Notes: generated from the sequence alone by a model not told the origin. 64,000 nt of DNA from Achatina immaculata (GCA_009760885.1 CM019691.1:24365314-24429313); one strand, 5' to 3'. Positions 43,868-55,030 are shown, counted from the first letter of the stretch. Numbers and translations are program-made.

Positions 43868-44865
43868 CCACAAAGTCTAAACCACTGCATTTTACAGCTT
43901 CATATATTACTACACTAAGTCTAACCTCCTACATATAACAGTTTTATATATTACTACACTAAGTCTAACCTCCTACATATCACAGCTTCATATATTGCTA
44001 CACTATGTCTAACCTCCTACATATCACAGCTTCATATATTACTACACTAAGCCTACACTCCTACATATCACAGCTTCATACACAAGTCTAACCTCCTACA
44101 TATCACAATTTTATCAATTATTACACTATATCTAACCTCCTACATATCAGAGCTTTATATATTACTACACTGAGTCTAACCTTCTACATATCACAGTTTT
44201 TATATTGCTACACCAAGTCTGACCTCCTACATATCACAATTTTATATATTACTACATTAAGTCTAAGCTCCTACATATCACAGCTTCATATCTTATTTCT
44301 TATATCCTTCCCCCGCCGTTAAACGTCACATAGGGCTCGCAAAGTAGTTCGCCAATTTTTCCTGTCTTTGACGAGTCTTTCAACCTCATCAAGGGATTTT
44401 ATGCCTGTTAATTTGGCCTCTCTTAACAATTTCCTCTTCAGAGTTTCACGCGGTCTGCCTCTTCTTCTTAAGCCTGTTGTGTTCCACTTGATAGCTTCGG
44501 ATTCTCTGATTGTTTCTTCTCATCACGTGACCAACATATGTCCATCTTCTTTTCCTGATCACCCATGAGACTGGTTGTTGTTCAGTCATATGTCTTATCT
44601 CTACATTGTTCTTGAATTCGTTCCACTTGATGCCGAGTATTTTCCTTAAGCATTTGTTTTCAAAAGAGTCTAATTTCTTGTCTATTTCTTTGACTGTTTT
44701 CCAGCTTTCGCATGCATACATGAGTGTGGATATTACATTTGAATTGAATAGTCTTAACGTGGTTTTTGTGTTTATAACTTTTGAATTCCATATGTTCTCA
44801 AGATTCTTGAAGATCGATGCTTCATATATTATTACTACACTAAGTCTAACCTCTTACATTATTAA
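43868..44865. repeat. 44-bp minisatellite split by a retrotransposon
   Basis: CCTCCTACATATCACAGCTT followed by CATATATTACTACACTAAGT and CTAA repeats every 44 bp (43925, 43969, 44013 and so on) to 44291, and resumes at 44819-44865. The LINE at 44292-44818 sits between. Confidence 0.9.
44283..44827 (-). mobile_element. 527-bp non-LTR insertion with 9-bp TSD
   Basis: GCTTCATAT at 44283-44291 and 44819-44827 bounds the insert 44292-44818. The minus-strand frame 44446-44721 encodes CESWKTVKEIDKKLDSFENK, CLRKILGIKWNEFKNNVEIR, then TYVGHVMRR, the RT C-terminal region. A noncoding 3' UTR follows to a TATAAGA-type tail at 44292. The UTR matches 961-1152. The element is truncated inside RT, so it cannot move by itself. 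Confidence 0.9.
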
Positions 44866-45479
44866 AAATGTTACAGTGTTAAAATGACGTATCATTCCAA
44901 CGTATGGCCAAACCTTTGAATAACAAGTTAACTAAAAAGAGGCTCAAAGAGTCACAAACTACTGCCTCCGACTAGCGCTGCTACGTTTATTTGCCTGTGA
45001 TATACCAGACGTATTTTACCAATCTTCGTGGAAGTATTCTACCCAGTCAAGTGGAAATACTAGTAACATAAATCGTACAAAGAAAATTATGTGCCTTTAG
45101 GAAAGCACTATTCAAATATTACTTCCTTGGTTTCTTAACACAAGAAGAAGTGGGTTTTTTTTTTCTTTTCTCTGGCTCTTTCTTCAGCCGTAAAAACCAA
45201 TAAACTTATCCGATTTCAGGAGTGGATAACGTGCTATGAATTCTATACATCCAGTTGTTGATCACAGAGCAGGGAGAGCTTGCTGAAGTGGACGTCTCGG
45301 TCGCCTGTAGATCGTGGCTCTGAATGTTCAGTTGCGTTTCTGAAATATTTATGAGTTTCAAATAACATAGAAAGTATAACTGTTTTCATTTTAAAAAATG
45401 GGAGCCACGTGATGTTTGTAAATGATGGGCATGTGATTTTAGCACTTGGTGAGTCATGCAGCATCAAGCCGTTCTGTTT
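44866..45479. other. unassigned sequence
   Basis: No gene recognised. Confidence 0.4.
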
Positions 45480-45915
45480 TATCACCTATCCTTCTTCTTC
45501 TCCTTCTCCTTCTATCTTCTTTCTTTTCTCCTTCCTTCTCTCCCTCTTCTTTTTCTCTTCCTCCTCCTATTCTTCTTTTTCTTGCTTCTTTTCTTTTTCG
45601 CCTCCCGTTCTTCTTCTTGTTTTTCTTCTTCCTTCTCCTCCTCCTCTTCTTCTTGTTCCTTCTCCTCCTCCTCCTCTTCTTCTTCCTGTTCCTACTCCTC
45701 CTCCTCCTCTTCTTCTTCCTGTTCCTTCTCCTCCTCCTTTTCTGCTTCTTCTTGTTCCTCCTCCTCCTCTTCTTCTTCTTGTTCCTTCTCCTCCTCCTCT
45801 TCTGATTCTTCTTGTTCCTTCTCCTCCTCCTCTTCTTCTTCTTGTTCCATCTTCTCCTCCTCTTCTTCTTCTTGTTCCGTCTCCTCCTCCTCTCTTCTTT
45901 TTGTTCTTCCTCCTT
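45480..45915. repeat. polypyrimidine CTT/CTC tract
   Basis: About 435 bp of TTCTTC and TCCTCC with about 30-60-bp higher-order repeats containing TTCTTCTTGTTCC. Long frames on both strands (Ser/Phe/Leu/Pro or Lys/Arg) are by-products. Such a tract may form triplex DNA. Confidence 0.95.
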
Positions 45916-47447
45916 CTTCAACAGCTCGGCCAGTCTAAATATGAGATGTTGTCATCAGAGAGGTTCTAAGGACTGCAAACGCGCCACAAACAGCCTCTGG
46001 CAGTCAAGTCCAGCTCCTGGCCTTCCCGTGGCAGAACTGTTTAAACTGACAGGAGAAGGGGCGAGGGCGAATATGTGGCGCCTGAAAACCAGTTACTTAG
46101 GGTAGATGAGTGTCACGTTTGGTAGCTCATCTGCCGCTGTTGGCGAGATCTTCAGCTGCCGTGCGTGGAGCGGTGCTCTTCCCGGCCAATGAAGAAATTT
46201 GCAAATGAGGTTGCCGCGCAGCATCACTGCGGAAAAGGTGGTTGAAAGGATAAAGCGAAGCAAACAGTCAAATCACGGCACCTCTGGTCTGGAGGTCAGC
46301 CACGTCCTGAGTGCAGTCATATCGGGTGAAATGCATGAACCGGCTTGTCCCAGAGGTTAAGTCACTGCTGGCTTGACTCTTCAAATGCCGCGCGTGGAAT
46401 GAAGCTCCTCCCGGTTAAGGAAGTAAATGCGGAAATAAAGGTTGCTGTGAGGCGCCGATGAGAAAAGGTGGTGGAAAGTGAAGTTTAACCTGGTATGTCC
46501 AGTAGTATCGCTACGAGAGCTATACCACGGCGCCTCTGCCCTAGAGGCTGCCTACATCCGAAATACACCTACACTGGTGAAATATGCCTAAACCGGCACA
46601 CACCAGGGGTGGAACTCGATGGCTAGACATGTCATGCCACCTCCGCTCTAGAGGTCGGTAACGCCTGATAAACACCCATACTGGTGAATTTTGCCTAAAC
46701 CGGCTCATACCAGGGGTGAATCTTGAAGGCTATGAATGTCACATTACCTCTGCCCCAGAGGTCGGTCCCGTCCCAAACACGCCCATACTGGGAAATGCCT
46801 AAACCGGCTCAACCCAGGGGTAGAAGTCACTAGTGGCGAGGATTCGTCCTCCTGGACAAAAGCTCCATCCTGGTCACAACTAGGAAGGGTAGCGGCCACG
46901 ACCGCAAAATGCTGAAGTCGGAGACACTGGACCAGGGAAGTCTAGATAGGCAACCACCTCTCACCCGGCGGGGATGTCTGCGTATCCTAATCACACTGAG
47001 GTGTTCCGGTGAGAAAGTCCAACCCTGGACTGGATGGGCAACCACCTCTCACCCGGCGGTGATACACGGGTATCTCAAAACACGTCGAGGTTTTCCGGTG
47101 AGAAAGTCCAACTCTGGCCTGGGTGGGCTTACGCCTCTCACCCAACGGGGATGCACTGATATTCCAAACACGTCGAGGTCTTCCGGTGAGAAAGTCCAAC
47201 CCTAGACCAAACTGGTCGAATGAAAACCACGGTGTCACGCAATCCCGCTTCCGAGACCCACCAAGAATACAGGCTAAAGCACTGTGATACTCTGAACCCC
47301 TTGTGGTCCTTTCGTGGAACTCGTGTGGTCTATTTTGGACCACACAGGGGACCACGGGATCTAACGAGGACCACATGCGTGAATACAGTAGGTTCACAGT
47401 GCGGTTTTTGGTGGTAGAAGTGAACGAAGAAGAAGAAGAAGAAGAAG
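45916..47447 (+). mobile_element. family A repeat, longest copy (about 1.5 kb)
   Basis: 5' part with GGCAGAACTGTTTAAACTGA and AGAAGGGGCGAGGGCGAATA. Two about 200-bp blocks with GCCGCGCGTGGA and CTCCTCCCGG follow, then three about 95-bp blocks (CTCTGCYCTAGAGG, CCTAAACCGGCTC) and three about 80-bp blocks (CACCTCTCACCCGGCGG, TTCCGGTGAGAAAGTCC). A unique 3' part follows with CCACGGTGTCACGCAATCCC, and (GAA)n at 47429-47446. No RT or transposase homology is visible, and frames over the 80-bp blocks are repeat-driven. Confidence 0.75.
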
Positions 47448-48000
47448 TCATCAGAGAAAATTTTTGGTTTTCTGGCGGCGCGGTTTTTTTTTTTTTTGGT
47501 TTTCCTGTAATTTTTACACCAGGTCTAGACGGGGCTTGTCAGGTCAGCATGGTCTGTATGTGTGTGTGTGTGTATATATATATGTGTGTGTATGGAAGAA
47601 GGTGTGAGTGTTTTTGTGACTGTTCGGCGGGGTCATGATCCCACATCCACATATTACTTTATCGTGCCTTCCCTCATTATGGAAATCTATCACCCCAAAC
47701 ATGTGTCAGCTAGATTCGGTAATCGATAGTTCGATGTGTCTGTTACAAACATTCTGCAAGCGTTTACCAAATCACCACCAGCTTTGTAGCATTTTAAACT
47801 CTGAGAGAAGTGAAAGCTGGCTGCCGCTGGTATCGTCTTACAATATATATATATTACCGAAAGTCGTGAGCAAAATGTTTTTTTTAATCAAAATTTATAG
47901 ATAGTGAAAATATAAATGTATCATCTTAACCTTCCTCCTTTGCACTTAATGTAGAGGTCACGTGGTCACGTGGAGCATAAAGAAATGGTGGGTGCTGTAA
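47448..48000. other. unassigned sequence
   Basis: (GT)n/(TA)n microsatellite at 47558-47592. No gene recognised. Confidence 0.4.
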
Positions 48001-48006
48001 GTTTCA

Positions 48007-48400
48007 TTTCGTCAACGTGCTGTTATTGAGTTCCTAATTAAAGAGGAAATCCCTGTTGCTGAAATTCACCAAAGACTTCACCTTGCTTATGGAGATGTGT
48101 GTATGGGTGCTTGCACTTTTAGGTGGGTGAAATATTTCAAAGATGGAAACACGAGCATCTAAGATATGCCTCGTAGCGGTTGCCCTCGAACTACCTCCAC
48201 TAACAGGAACATGGAAAGGGTTGACGACATCATTAAAGAAGACAGTCGTTTCACAGTATCTGAAATCGCTGTAAATCTTAGAATAGGACACACTGCATTA
48301 CAGGAAATGATTGAAACCCTAGAGTATAGAAAAGTTTTGGCCAGCTGGGTCCCACAGGAGAGGACGTCCAGAAATCAGTACGTCTGTGCCGTCGGTCAGC
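48007..48400 (+). pseudogene. mariner transposase N-terminal pseudogene
   Basis: In one frame: FRQRAVIEFLIKEEIPVAEI, HQRLHLAYGDVCMGACTFRW, VKYFKDGNTSI, an in-frame TAA at 48160-48162, then MPRSGCPRTTSTNRNMERVD, DIIKEDSRFTVSEIAVNLRI and RKVLASWVPQ. This is the paired helix-turn-helix DNA-binding region of mariner transposases (the part that precedes WVPH/WVPR in Mos1-like and SETMAR-type proteins). The catalytic DD34D part does not follow, so it is a truncated and stopped relic. Confidence 0.75.
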
Positions 48401-48569
48401 TGGAACGGAATTCTACCGGGAGGGTATTTTCAAACTTCCAAAGCAATGGGGAAAATGTGTGCAGAGAAATGGAGAAGAAAAGGATGCAACTTAAGGTGAT
48501 ACATTTATATTCTCTCTATCTATAAGTTCTGATTTTTTAAAAATATATTTGCTCACGATGTTCGTTATG

Positions 48570-48579
48570 ACACTAGTAA

Positions 48580-48610
<31 letters not shown>

Positions 48611-48618
48611 TATATATA
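48570..48618. repeat. (TA)n microsatellite flanking Tc1 copy
   Basis: TATATA repeats with a CACACA insert. The transposon begins at its edge. Confidence 0.9.
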
Positions 48619-50112
48619 TGTGTTAAAAAAAAAGAAACGCAGCACTACTGTAGTCGTAATGGACACGAAATTTCACATTTGTATCAAAATTTTATTTGAC
48701 AGAATTAATGCTTCAACCTTGGCATGAAGAAACTTTACAACTTTAACAATCAAATAACGTTTATTAAATTTGGTTTGGACTATTATTCTTTGCGACTGAG
48801 GCCCCATTTCAGTATGGTATATGGCCTCCTCTGGTCTGTATCAGAGAGCATTTCCTTGGCATGGATCCGATTAGCCGTTGGATCTTTTGTTGTGAGATGG
48901 CTGCCCACTCTTCACGCAGTGCAAGAGAAAACTGTCGAAGATTGGTTAGGGGCCACGTCTCGATGGCGGACCTGTCTGTTGAGTTCACCCCATAAGAGTT
49001 CTACCGGGTTCATGTCTAATGACATAGATGGCCACGGAATTATCTGGACGTTGTTGTGAGCGAGGAACTGGGTGGTGAGTTGTGCCACATAAGGTCGAGC
49101 GTCATCCTGCTGAAAAATCGACCCTGGTGCAGCCAGACGTGGAAGGACGCGAGGACGAAGAATTTCAGCGACGTATCATTGGGCATTCAGGCGTCCTTCA
49201 TTTTGCACCAGGTCACTTCTTCCCATGAAGTTGCTCGTCCCCCACACCAGTACACCTCCACCGCCATGTGGAGGAGGCTTATCCACACAGTTCTGGCCGT
49301 AGCGCGTCATGGACTATGCGGTAAACTCTTCTCCATCTTTCGTGTCGCTGGAGCAGAAAGAATGATTCATTAATAAACCAAACCCTTTTCCAATCATTCG
49401 CAACGATCCATTGGCGATGCTGGTTCGCCCACTGCAGTCGGATCTGGCGTAAGAATAGGACCTCTGTAGGGTGTTCTAGCCCAAAGACCAGCGTCGTGCA
49501 GCCGGTTCTTGAGCGTTTGATCTGAAATTCGACGAGCTGCTGTCATTGACTGGACTGTTGAGGACGCAGATGCAAATTGATTCCTGAAGGTAACGCAGCC
49601 GTATGAAGCAGTTTTAGTAGAAGTTGTGACTATGGGTCTTCCACTGCGCGGCCGGTCTGCAACTGAGCCAGTTTCTTGAAATCGTCTCCAAAGGCGACTA
49701 ATGGTGCTTATAACCACATTAAATTGTCAGGCCACTACACTTTGTAACTGTCCAGTCTATAAACGTCCAATGATGATGAGTCATTGTTCTGTAGTAAGAT
49801 GAGCCATACTTGCGCATTGAATTTTCAAATGAATTGATCCGGGGGCGTCGTTCTTTTATAGGCATTCAATAACATGGTCAGTGAGTTTTGTGTTCAGTAA
49901 GTTTCATGGGATTGTCGTGAACCTGTCATGAGTTATTGTCTAAAATGCTGTTTTAACTAGTGTCGATTTTCTGTGCTCGTGATTCATCTGCTGAGTACAG
50001 TTCAGGTCAGCACGTGAAGCCAAGTGAATGTTTCAGGCAAATTGCCCTTGTCTGATCAGCAAACTTCAGTTTAAATCGCAACATCGTATTTTTTGCATTT
50101 CTTTTTTTAACA

Positions 50113-50116
<4 letters not shown>
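48617..50116 (-). mobile_element. Tc1-like transposon, second copy (about 1.5 kb)
   Basis: Same family as 30772-32175 but inverted. It runs from GTGTTAAAAAAAAAGAAACG at the low end to TTTTTTTAACAGAATA at the high end, and is embedded in TA repeats on both sides (48570-48618 and 50115-50200). Exact ends and TSD are blurred by the TA tract. Confidence 0.85.
48830..49806 (-). pseudogene. Tc1-like transposase pseudogene (copy 2)
   Basis: Start at ATG 49806. The helix-turn-helix part ISRLWRRFQETGSVADRPRS is readable, followed by shifted frames. The first catalytic region reads WFINESFFLL, so the usual DES is NES and the first Asp is lost. Then FQQDDARPYVAQLTTQFLAH keeps the second Asp, and NPVELLWGELNRQ keeps the Glu, with 34 residues between. 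About 325 codons long, the usual size for Tc1, unlike copy 1, which lacks about 100 bp. Several stops are present. Confidence 0.8.
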
Positions 50117-50148
<32 letters not shown>

Positions 50149-50163
50149 TTAGTCTTTATACAG

Positions 50164-50204
<41 letters not shown>

Positions 50205-50205
50205 T
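50115..50205. repeat. (TA)n microsatellite
   Basis: Two TATATA runs around a short AGTTTTAGTCTTTATACAG spacer. Confidence 0.95.
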
Positions 50206-50719
50206 TACTCAACACTAGCATTATATACAGGACTTTCTGTTGGAGCAATCTTCAGCCTATAATCTCTCTCTTGTCTTTTCTGCATTTTCCTCAAATATTC
50301 GTTTGAAAGCACTCATAGTCTACAGTTGGCTCTCTCTCCTTCTGAAGACAAATCCATCCCTTTCTTAGTCGCTTTTTTGTTCTATTTCAGTATTTCCATT
50401 TAGAACTAATATCGTCCGTATGGAGATCGTTAACACTGACAGGTTTCTCCCATAGCTATGGCCTGCTGCTTGTTACTATCTGTGTTTCTGCTAAGAAGGT
50501 GTTAAATATGAAAATCAGATATCCAGAAAATTGTTTGAAATGAAGTACACATTTGCTTATTAAAAAGCATGTTTTATTAGAGTTAGTCAAAATAGATTAA
50601 AGAATGCAACAAGATTTAATGTTCTGGTTTAGAGATTTGGCGCTTCGGTGAAAATAATTTCGGTGTATAAAGTTTGAAGACGGGAGATATTAAAGAAATA
50701 GGTAAATTTATTACGAAGA
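50206..50719. other. unassigned sequence
   Basis: No gene recognised. Confidence 0.4.
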
Positions 50720-50734
50720 ATGAAGCACTGTCGA

Positions 50735-51276
50735 CTGTCTTCGCTTCTCACTGTGTATAATGTGATATGGACTTGTCACTGTGTAATGTGGTATGGGATT
50801 CTCACTATATGTAATGTGGTATGGGATTCTCACTATGTGTAATGTGGTATGGGATTCTCACTATGTGTAATTGTGGTATGGGATTCTCAATGTGTATAAT
50901 GTGGTATGAGATTCTCACTGTGTATAATGTGGTATGGGATTCTCACTGTGTATGATGTTGTATGGGATTCTCACTGTGTATAATGTGGTATGGGATTCTC
51001 ACTGTGTATGATGTTGTATGGGACTCTCACTGTGTATAATGTGGTATGAGATTCTCACTGTGTATAATGTGGTATGGGATTCTCACTGTGTATAATGTGG
51101 TATGGGATTCTCACTGTGTATGATGTGGTATGAGATTCTCACTGTGTATAATGTGGTATGGGATTCTCACTGTGTATGATGTTGTATGGGATTCTCACTG
51201 TGTATAATGTGGTATGGGATTCTCGCTGTGTATAATGTGGTATGGGATTCTCACTGTGTATAATGTGATATGGGGA
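50735..51276. repeat. 28-bp minisatellite, about 19 units
   Basis: CTCACTGTGTATAATGTGGT followed by ATGGGATT repeats at an exact 28-bp spacing (for example TCTCACT at 50941 and 50969). Variants TATGATGTTG and TATAATGTGG alternate irregularly. No unique spacers, so not CRISPR. Confidence 0.95.
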
Positions 51277-51279
51277 CTG

Positions 51280-51665
51280 AAATGTGCCCCAAGGGGGTGA
51301 AGATGTTGTCCCATTTTCTAGCGTCAGGACTGCGAAATATTGCGATCGTCTCACCTCTGACTTGGTACCCCCAGTAACAGGTCTAGCCTGGCTAACAGGC
51401 ATGGGGTCACCATAACCCCCATAGGGTTGGAATCTTCTAAAGAAGTATTACACACACCTTGCTAGTTTTCTTTTGGTAGCTCCACTAAGAGACTGAAAAT
51501 ATAGCTGCTGTAACCGACTCCCAATCAGATACGACTCTGTGTCTCTACACCTTCACTGCATCGGCTGCAAAGAATATTATACTCTCAGTTCAATGGAGAT
51601 TGACGAAGAAGAAGAAGAAGATGATGATGATGAAGAAGAAGAAGAAGAAGAAGAAGAAGAAGGGG
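51280..51665 (+). mobile_element. family B repeat with (GAA)n tail
   Basis: Follows the 28-bp array directly. Carries CCCCCAGTAACAGGTCTAGC, TGGCTAACAGG, AAGAAGTATTACACACACC, GCATCGGCTGCAAAGAA and AGTTCAATGGAGATTG, then (GAA)n/(GAT)n at 51606-51665. Confidence 0.8.
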
Positions 51666-52879
51666 AGAAGGAGAAGAAAGAAGATAAAGCAAAAGAGAAA
51701 AAAAGATAAGAAGAAGAGTGTTTCACGTGTCCTTGTGCTCTTCCATCACCTTCACTACACGTATGTAGTGAATGAAAGATGTTAAAGCTGCTGTTAGAAG
51801 CACGTACACTTAAGAGCCTGTGAAAACAACATGAAAATAATATCTTACAGTAGCAGCGGTACAGCATCAAAATCAGTGTGTGGATTTTTCACACGTTAAC
51901 TTTATGTAAAGAACTTTCTTAAGTAAATATCTCCCCAGGACATTCAAATTACACATACACTTCATTGCTGACAAGTCGATTACCTATAAACTTTAGGAAC
52001 ATATCGATTCAATCGATCACTGTTAATGATCTCATTTCCTAGAACTATATACCCATCTCTAAATTCAACATGTGCTGCTTGGTAAGTCAATATGAAATTC
52101 AATGGTTTAAATTTACACATACCGACGGTCAAATATACCACGTATTTTTATACTTGAAACGGCTTTATCGTTAACTCTTTAATCCCGCGATTTTCTTCAT
52201 AACCTTAACTAGTGAGAGTAGAGGAATTAGGTCGGTATATTCAGGGTTTGTTAGCTCATGAACTTTGTGTTCCAAACAATCCATTGAACTATGTCTGCTG
52301 CTAAACAATAGAAAGGGATCTTAACCTATTTACGACTTCGGGCCCCCTAGTGGATTGCAAATATGGACATTGGCAGTTATCAATGAAAGGAAAATCACGA
52401 CGGCAGAAATGAGATTTTGATAATATTAAATGTAATAAGAAGAGATAAAAATCAGAAATATAGCCATCGGGGGGCAAGTGTTGGAGTAACATCAGTGTTA
52501 CTTTACATTCAGAGGCAAGTTAAGTAGTTTAAACCGTCTTACAGGACTGCCGTTAGACAGTAACACTGCAGAAAACACACATACAAAGAATGATGGGAAA
52601 CCAAGGGAGAAGTCCCCTATACGGGAGGTACATGGAGGAGATAACAGTTACCTGAAGTATCCCCTTATGTCAAACAAATGATCGAACCTTCTGAAGAAGT
52701 CTATGTCCCCTGCACCGCTGAACCGAGTACGGCGACAGAACAAGACACATGGATTGCCCAATATGTCGCATTGGCCCTGGTTTAACACTGTTAAACTGTC
52801 AAGACAGATTAAGATTGTTGTATCCAAATCATCATCATCATCATTGATTCAATCATTAAATACCAGTGTAACTTCAAAC
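51666..52879. other. unassigned sequence
   Basis: No gene recognised. A 63-codon minus-strand frame at 52301-52492 has no known domain. Confidence 0.4.
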
Positions 52880-53275
52880 TGTCACGGACTACCGCCTGGG
52901 ATTCTAAACATCAATTGGCGCCACAAGATCAGTAACGAGGAGGTCAGGGAAAGAGCGTGACAAGACACTATGAACCTACAAAAAAAAATCATGTCTTGAA
53001 AATGTGGCCGGACTGGCCACATACTAAGGAAATCAGACACCAGCATAACAAGGCAGGCACTCTCATGGAATCCTCCAAGGAAATAGAAATCAGGGAAGGG
53101 CCAGAACACTTGGGGAAAGGAAATTATGAAAGTGCTCAGAGACACGTGGAGGGAAGTAGAGAACAAATCCAAGAACAGGAATGGCTGGGGAAATTTTATG
53201 CCTGGCCTACACTCCCAAGGCGTGTACACTCCTTTGTGACTGGCAATGATGATGATATTGATGATAATAAAAATA
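52880..53275 (+). pseudogene. LINE RT C-terminal fragment with (GAT)n tail
   Basis: Plus-strand pieces in order: LNINWRHKISNEEVRERA, KCGRTGHILRKSDTSITRQA, LSWNPPRK, a stop, then KEIMKVLRDTWREVENKSKN and NGWGNF, ending near a GATGATGAT tail at 53248-53270. This is the ISNEEL / GHILRR / ITRQALxWNP tail of a common animal non-LTR clade. Stops and a frameshift make it dead. It is a relative of 38985-39122. Confidence 0.7.
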
Positions 53276-53549
53276 ATTGCTTCAAAACATATCAATACCT
53301 TTTTTTTTAACTTTCCACATGGATACTTAGGAGAAGGACAACGTGGAGAAAATCTTAAGAATGTTAATTTTGTTTATATTTAAAGCTGTGATCACGCTAG
53401 GATTTCTGGAAACCAGTACAGCTGTATCTGTCTTTTAATGAAAAAAACTTTCCCAAATACCAGTCCTATCAATACAACATTCGGTAGAGTAAGCTTCTAA
53501 TGTAAATTTAAACAGACCTTATAAATATTACCAGGAACTAAATCTTCGT
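53276..53549. other. unassigned sequence
   Basis: T-run at 53300-53308. Nothing else recognised. Confidence 0.4.
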
Positions 53550-53579
53550 GTGATTTTTGTGTTCTTACTTTATTTGCAG

Positions 53580-53735
53580 CTATATTTAATCTGTGTAGAA
53601 TCCTCAAACGCCAAACCCAAGTCAAAACTGGCTGGTTCTCCTTCACGCAAAGCCAGCAACATCATCATGCTACCGGCTCAGTTATCCTCCAACCTGTTAT
53701 ACTGGTTGCTTTTTACTGGTCTTTTAATAATATAA
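53580..53735 (+). CDS. candidate terminal exon with GPI-signal-like tail
   Basis: An acceptor CTTACTTTATTTGCAG ends at 53579. The following frame gives LYLICVESSNAKPKSKLAGS, then PSRKASNIIMLPAQLSSN and LLYWLLFTGLLII before TAA (53733-53735). A polar, basic stretch followed by a hydrophobic C-terminus with no cytoplasmic residues is how GPI-anchored proteins end, for example Ig-superfamily members. AATAAATAAA at 53994 could serve as a polyadenylation signal. Alternatively the upstream in-frame ATG at 53550 starts a 61-codon frame with a hydrophobic N-terminus; or it is chance. No upstream exon was identified. Confidence 0.3.
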   Translation, partial: LYLICVESSNAKPKSKLAGSPSRKASNIIMLPAQLSSNLLYWLLFTGLLII

Positions 53736-53739
53736 ACCG

Positions 53740-53992
53740 GTTGCGGTAATCTACGTTGTATGATTTGGTACTCAGAGACCCGTACCTGACATGTCGGTGG
53801 TAGGGTGACGAACCACAGCTGTCCAGCACTCTGTCCCCCCCCCCTCTCTCTCTCTCAATAGCAGGCTTAACCTGGCTAATAGGACAGGGGTCACCATAGT
53901 CTTCTTGGTGGTGGAGCCTGCTGAAGATGCACTTCACACACCCCCTCCATTCAGTGACTGGCAAAAATAGCCACTATAAACCAGTTCCCGTA
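53740..53992 (+). mobile_element. family B fragment
   Basis: Contains TTAACCTGGCTAATAGGACA, GGGGTCACCATAG, TTGGTGGTGGAGCCTGCTGA and AAATAGCCACTATAAACCAG. It lacks the 3' part and tail. A C-run joined to (CT)n lies at 53837-53859. Confidence 0.75.
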
Positions 53993-54959
53993 AGGAATAA
54001 ATAAAATCATAAATATTTTTCTACTATTTATATTGTTCATAATTTAAGGTACAGCTGACTCAGCGTTTGAATGTTCTTACATAATTCTTAATCATATTAA
54101 GTCTGGCCCATGATCTGTTCTTAACCTTAGTCCAGTCTCTCATCCATTTCCTTCACATCACAAACGTTACAGTAAAGAGGAAAACACAAAATACCGATTT
54201 TCCGTCAAAAGATCATCAATTTGTAAATGAACAACAAAACCAACCTTTCATCCTTTTCTTCAAAATTGTAAGATTCCTTTATAGAATACAAGGAATAACT
54301 TAAATCAATTAACATATCGTGGATATTATGGGGTTAGTATGATTAAAACGAAATAATCTCATATATTATTTCAAACTGTTGTCCTCAATGATTAATTGTC
54401 TAATTGTAAACAAAGAGAACTATTGACAAGAAAACACGTTTATAACCAAATGCTTATACATAAAGTTCAGTATTGCATAAGTGTTATATACACACATAAA
54501 CCCTCAATGCATATTAACAACACTTCAAATTTTACATAGAACATATACTGTGCATTATAAAAGAAACTACGATTATTCATATATCATTCATTCTATCAAC
54601 ACCTGAGTTCGGTCGGAATGAATCGGAGGGATGGACAACATAGCTTGCATGCGTCCACCTCACAGAATATAATTCATAATCAAAGCATATATTCATCGAC
54701 GAAACACACTCTCATTCGTGCTTAAACGAAAACGTAAACCCCTCAGATCCGTTGGCACCTTCCTACGTGCTCAACGTACAATTTCCCACATTTTCCCAAA
54801 ATTATCTCACATCTCCTATTTATACTGTTTGAGTCGGTGCCGATCTACTCGGAGTTGCGCACCCTCCGAGCCGACCTATCGCTGGCTTCATTTGTTCCTT
54901 CTTATTTTTTGTGGTATTTAAATAAAGAACAGCTTGGGTTTAATAACCCTGTACAACAA
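53993..54959. other. unassigned sequence
   Basis: No gene recognised. Confidence 0.4.
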
Positions 54960-55030
54960 TACTGTGCCTCAACGTCCTCGCCGCAACGGCTGCAAATAAC
55001 ACCAGCTAGCAGTTAAAGGAAGACTGAAGA
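54960..55030 (+). mobile_element. family B 3' fragment
   Basis: CTGTGCCTCAACGTCCTCG, GCTGCAAATAACACCAGC and AGTTAAAGGAAGACTGAAGA match the last 70 bp of family B. It could be the missing 3' part of the fragment at 53740-53992, separated by about 1 kb of inserted DNA. Confidence 0.65.

Noticed and set aside
45446..45969. Ser-, Phe/Leu- and Lys/Arg-rich frames of 119-186 codons
   Set aside because: They lie wholly on the CTT/CTC tract and have no start context or domain.
46830..47451. Minus- and plus-strand frames with repeated PWTGW / SGEKVQP blocks
   Set aside because: They follow the 80-bp blocks of family A, occur on both strands and are broken differently in the 1195-2093 copy.
48724..49373. 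Plus-strand frames of 105-111 codons
   Set aside because: Antisense of the Tc1-like transposase pseudogene.
50735..51276. CRISPR-like regular spacing
   Set aside because: The whole 28-bp unit repeats without unique spacers, and the genome is eukaryotic. The same holds for the 30-, 32-, 44-, 46- and 60-bp arrays.
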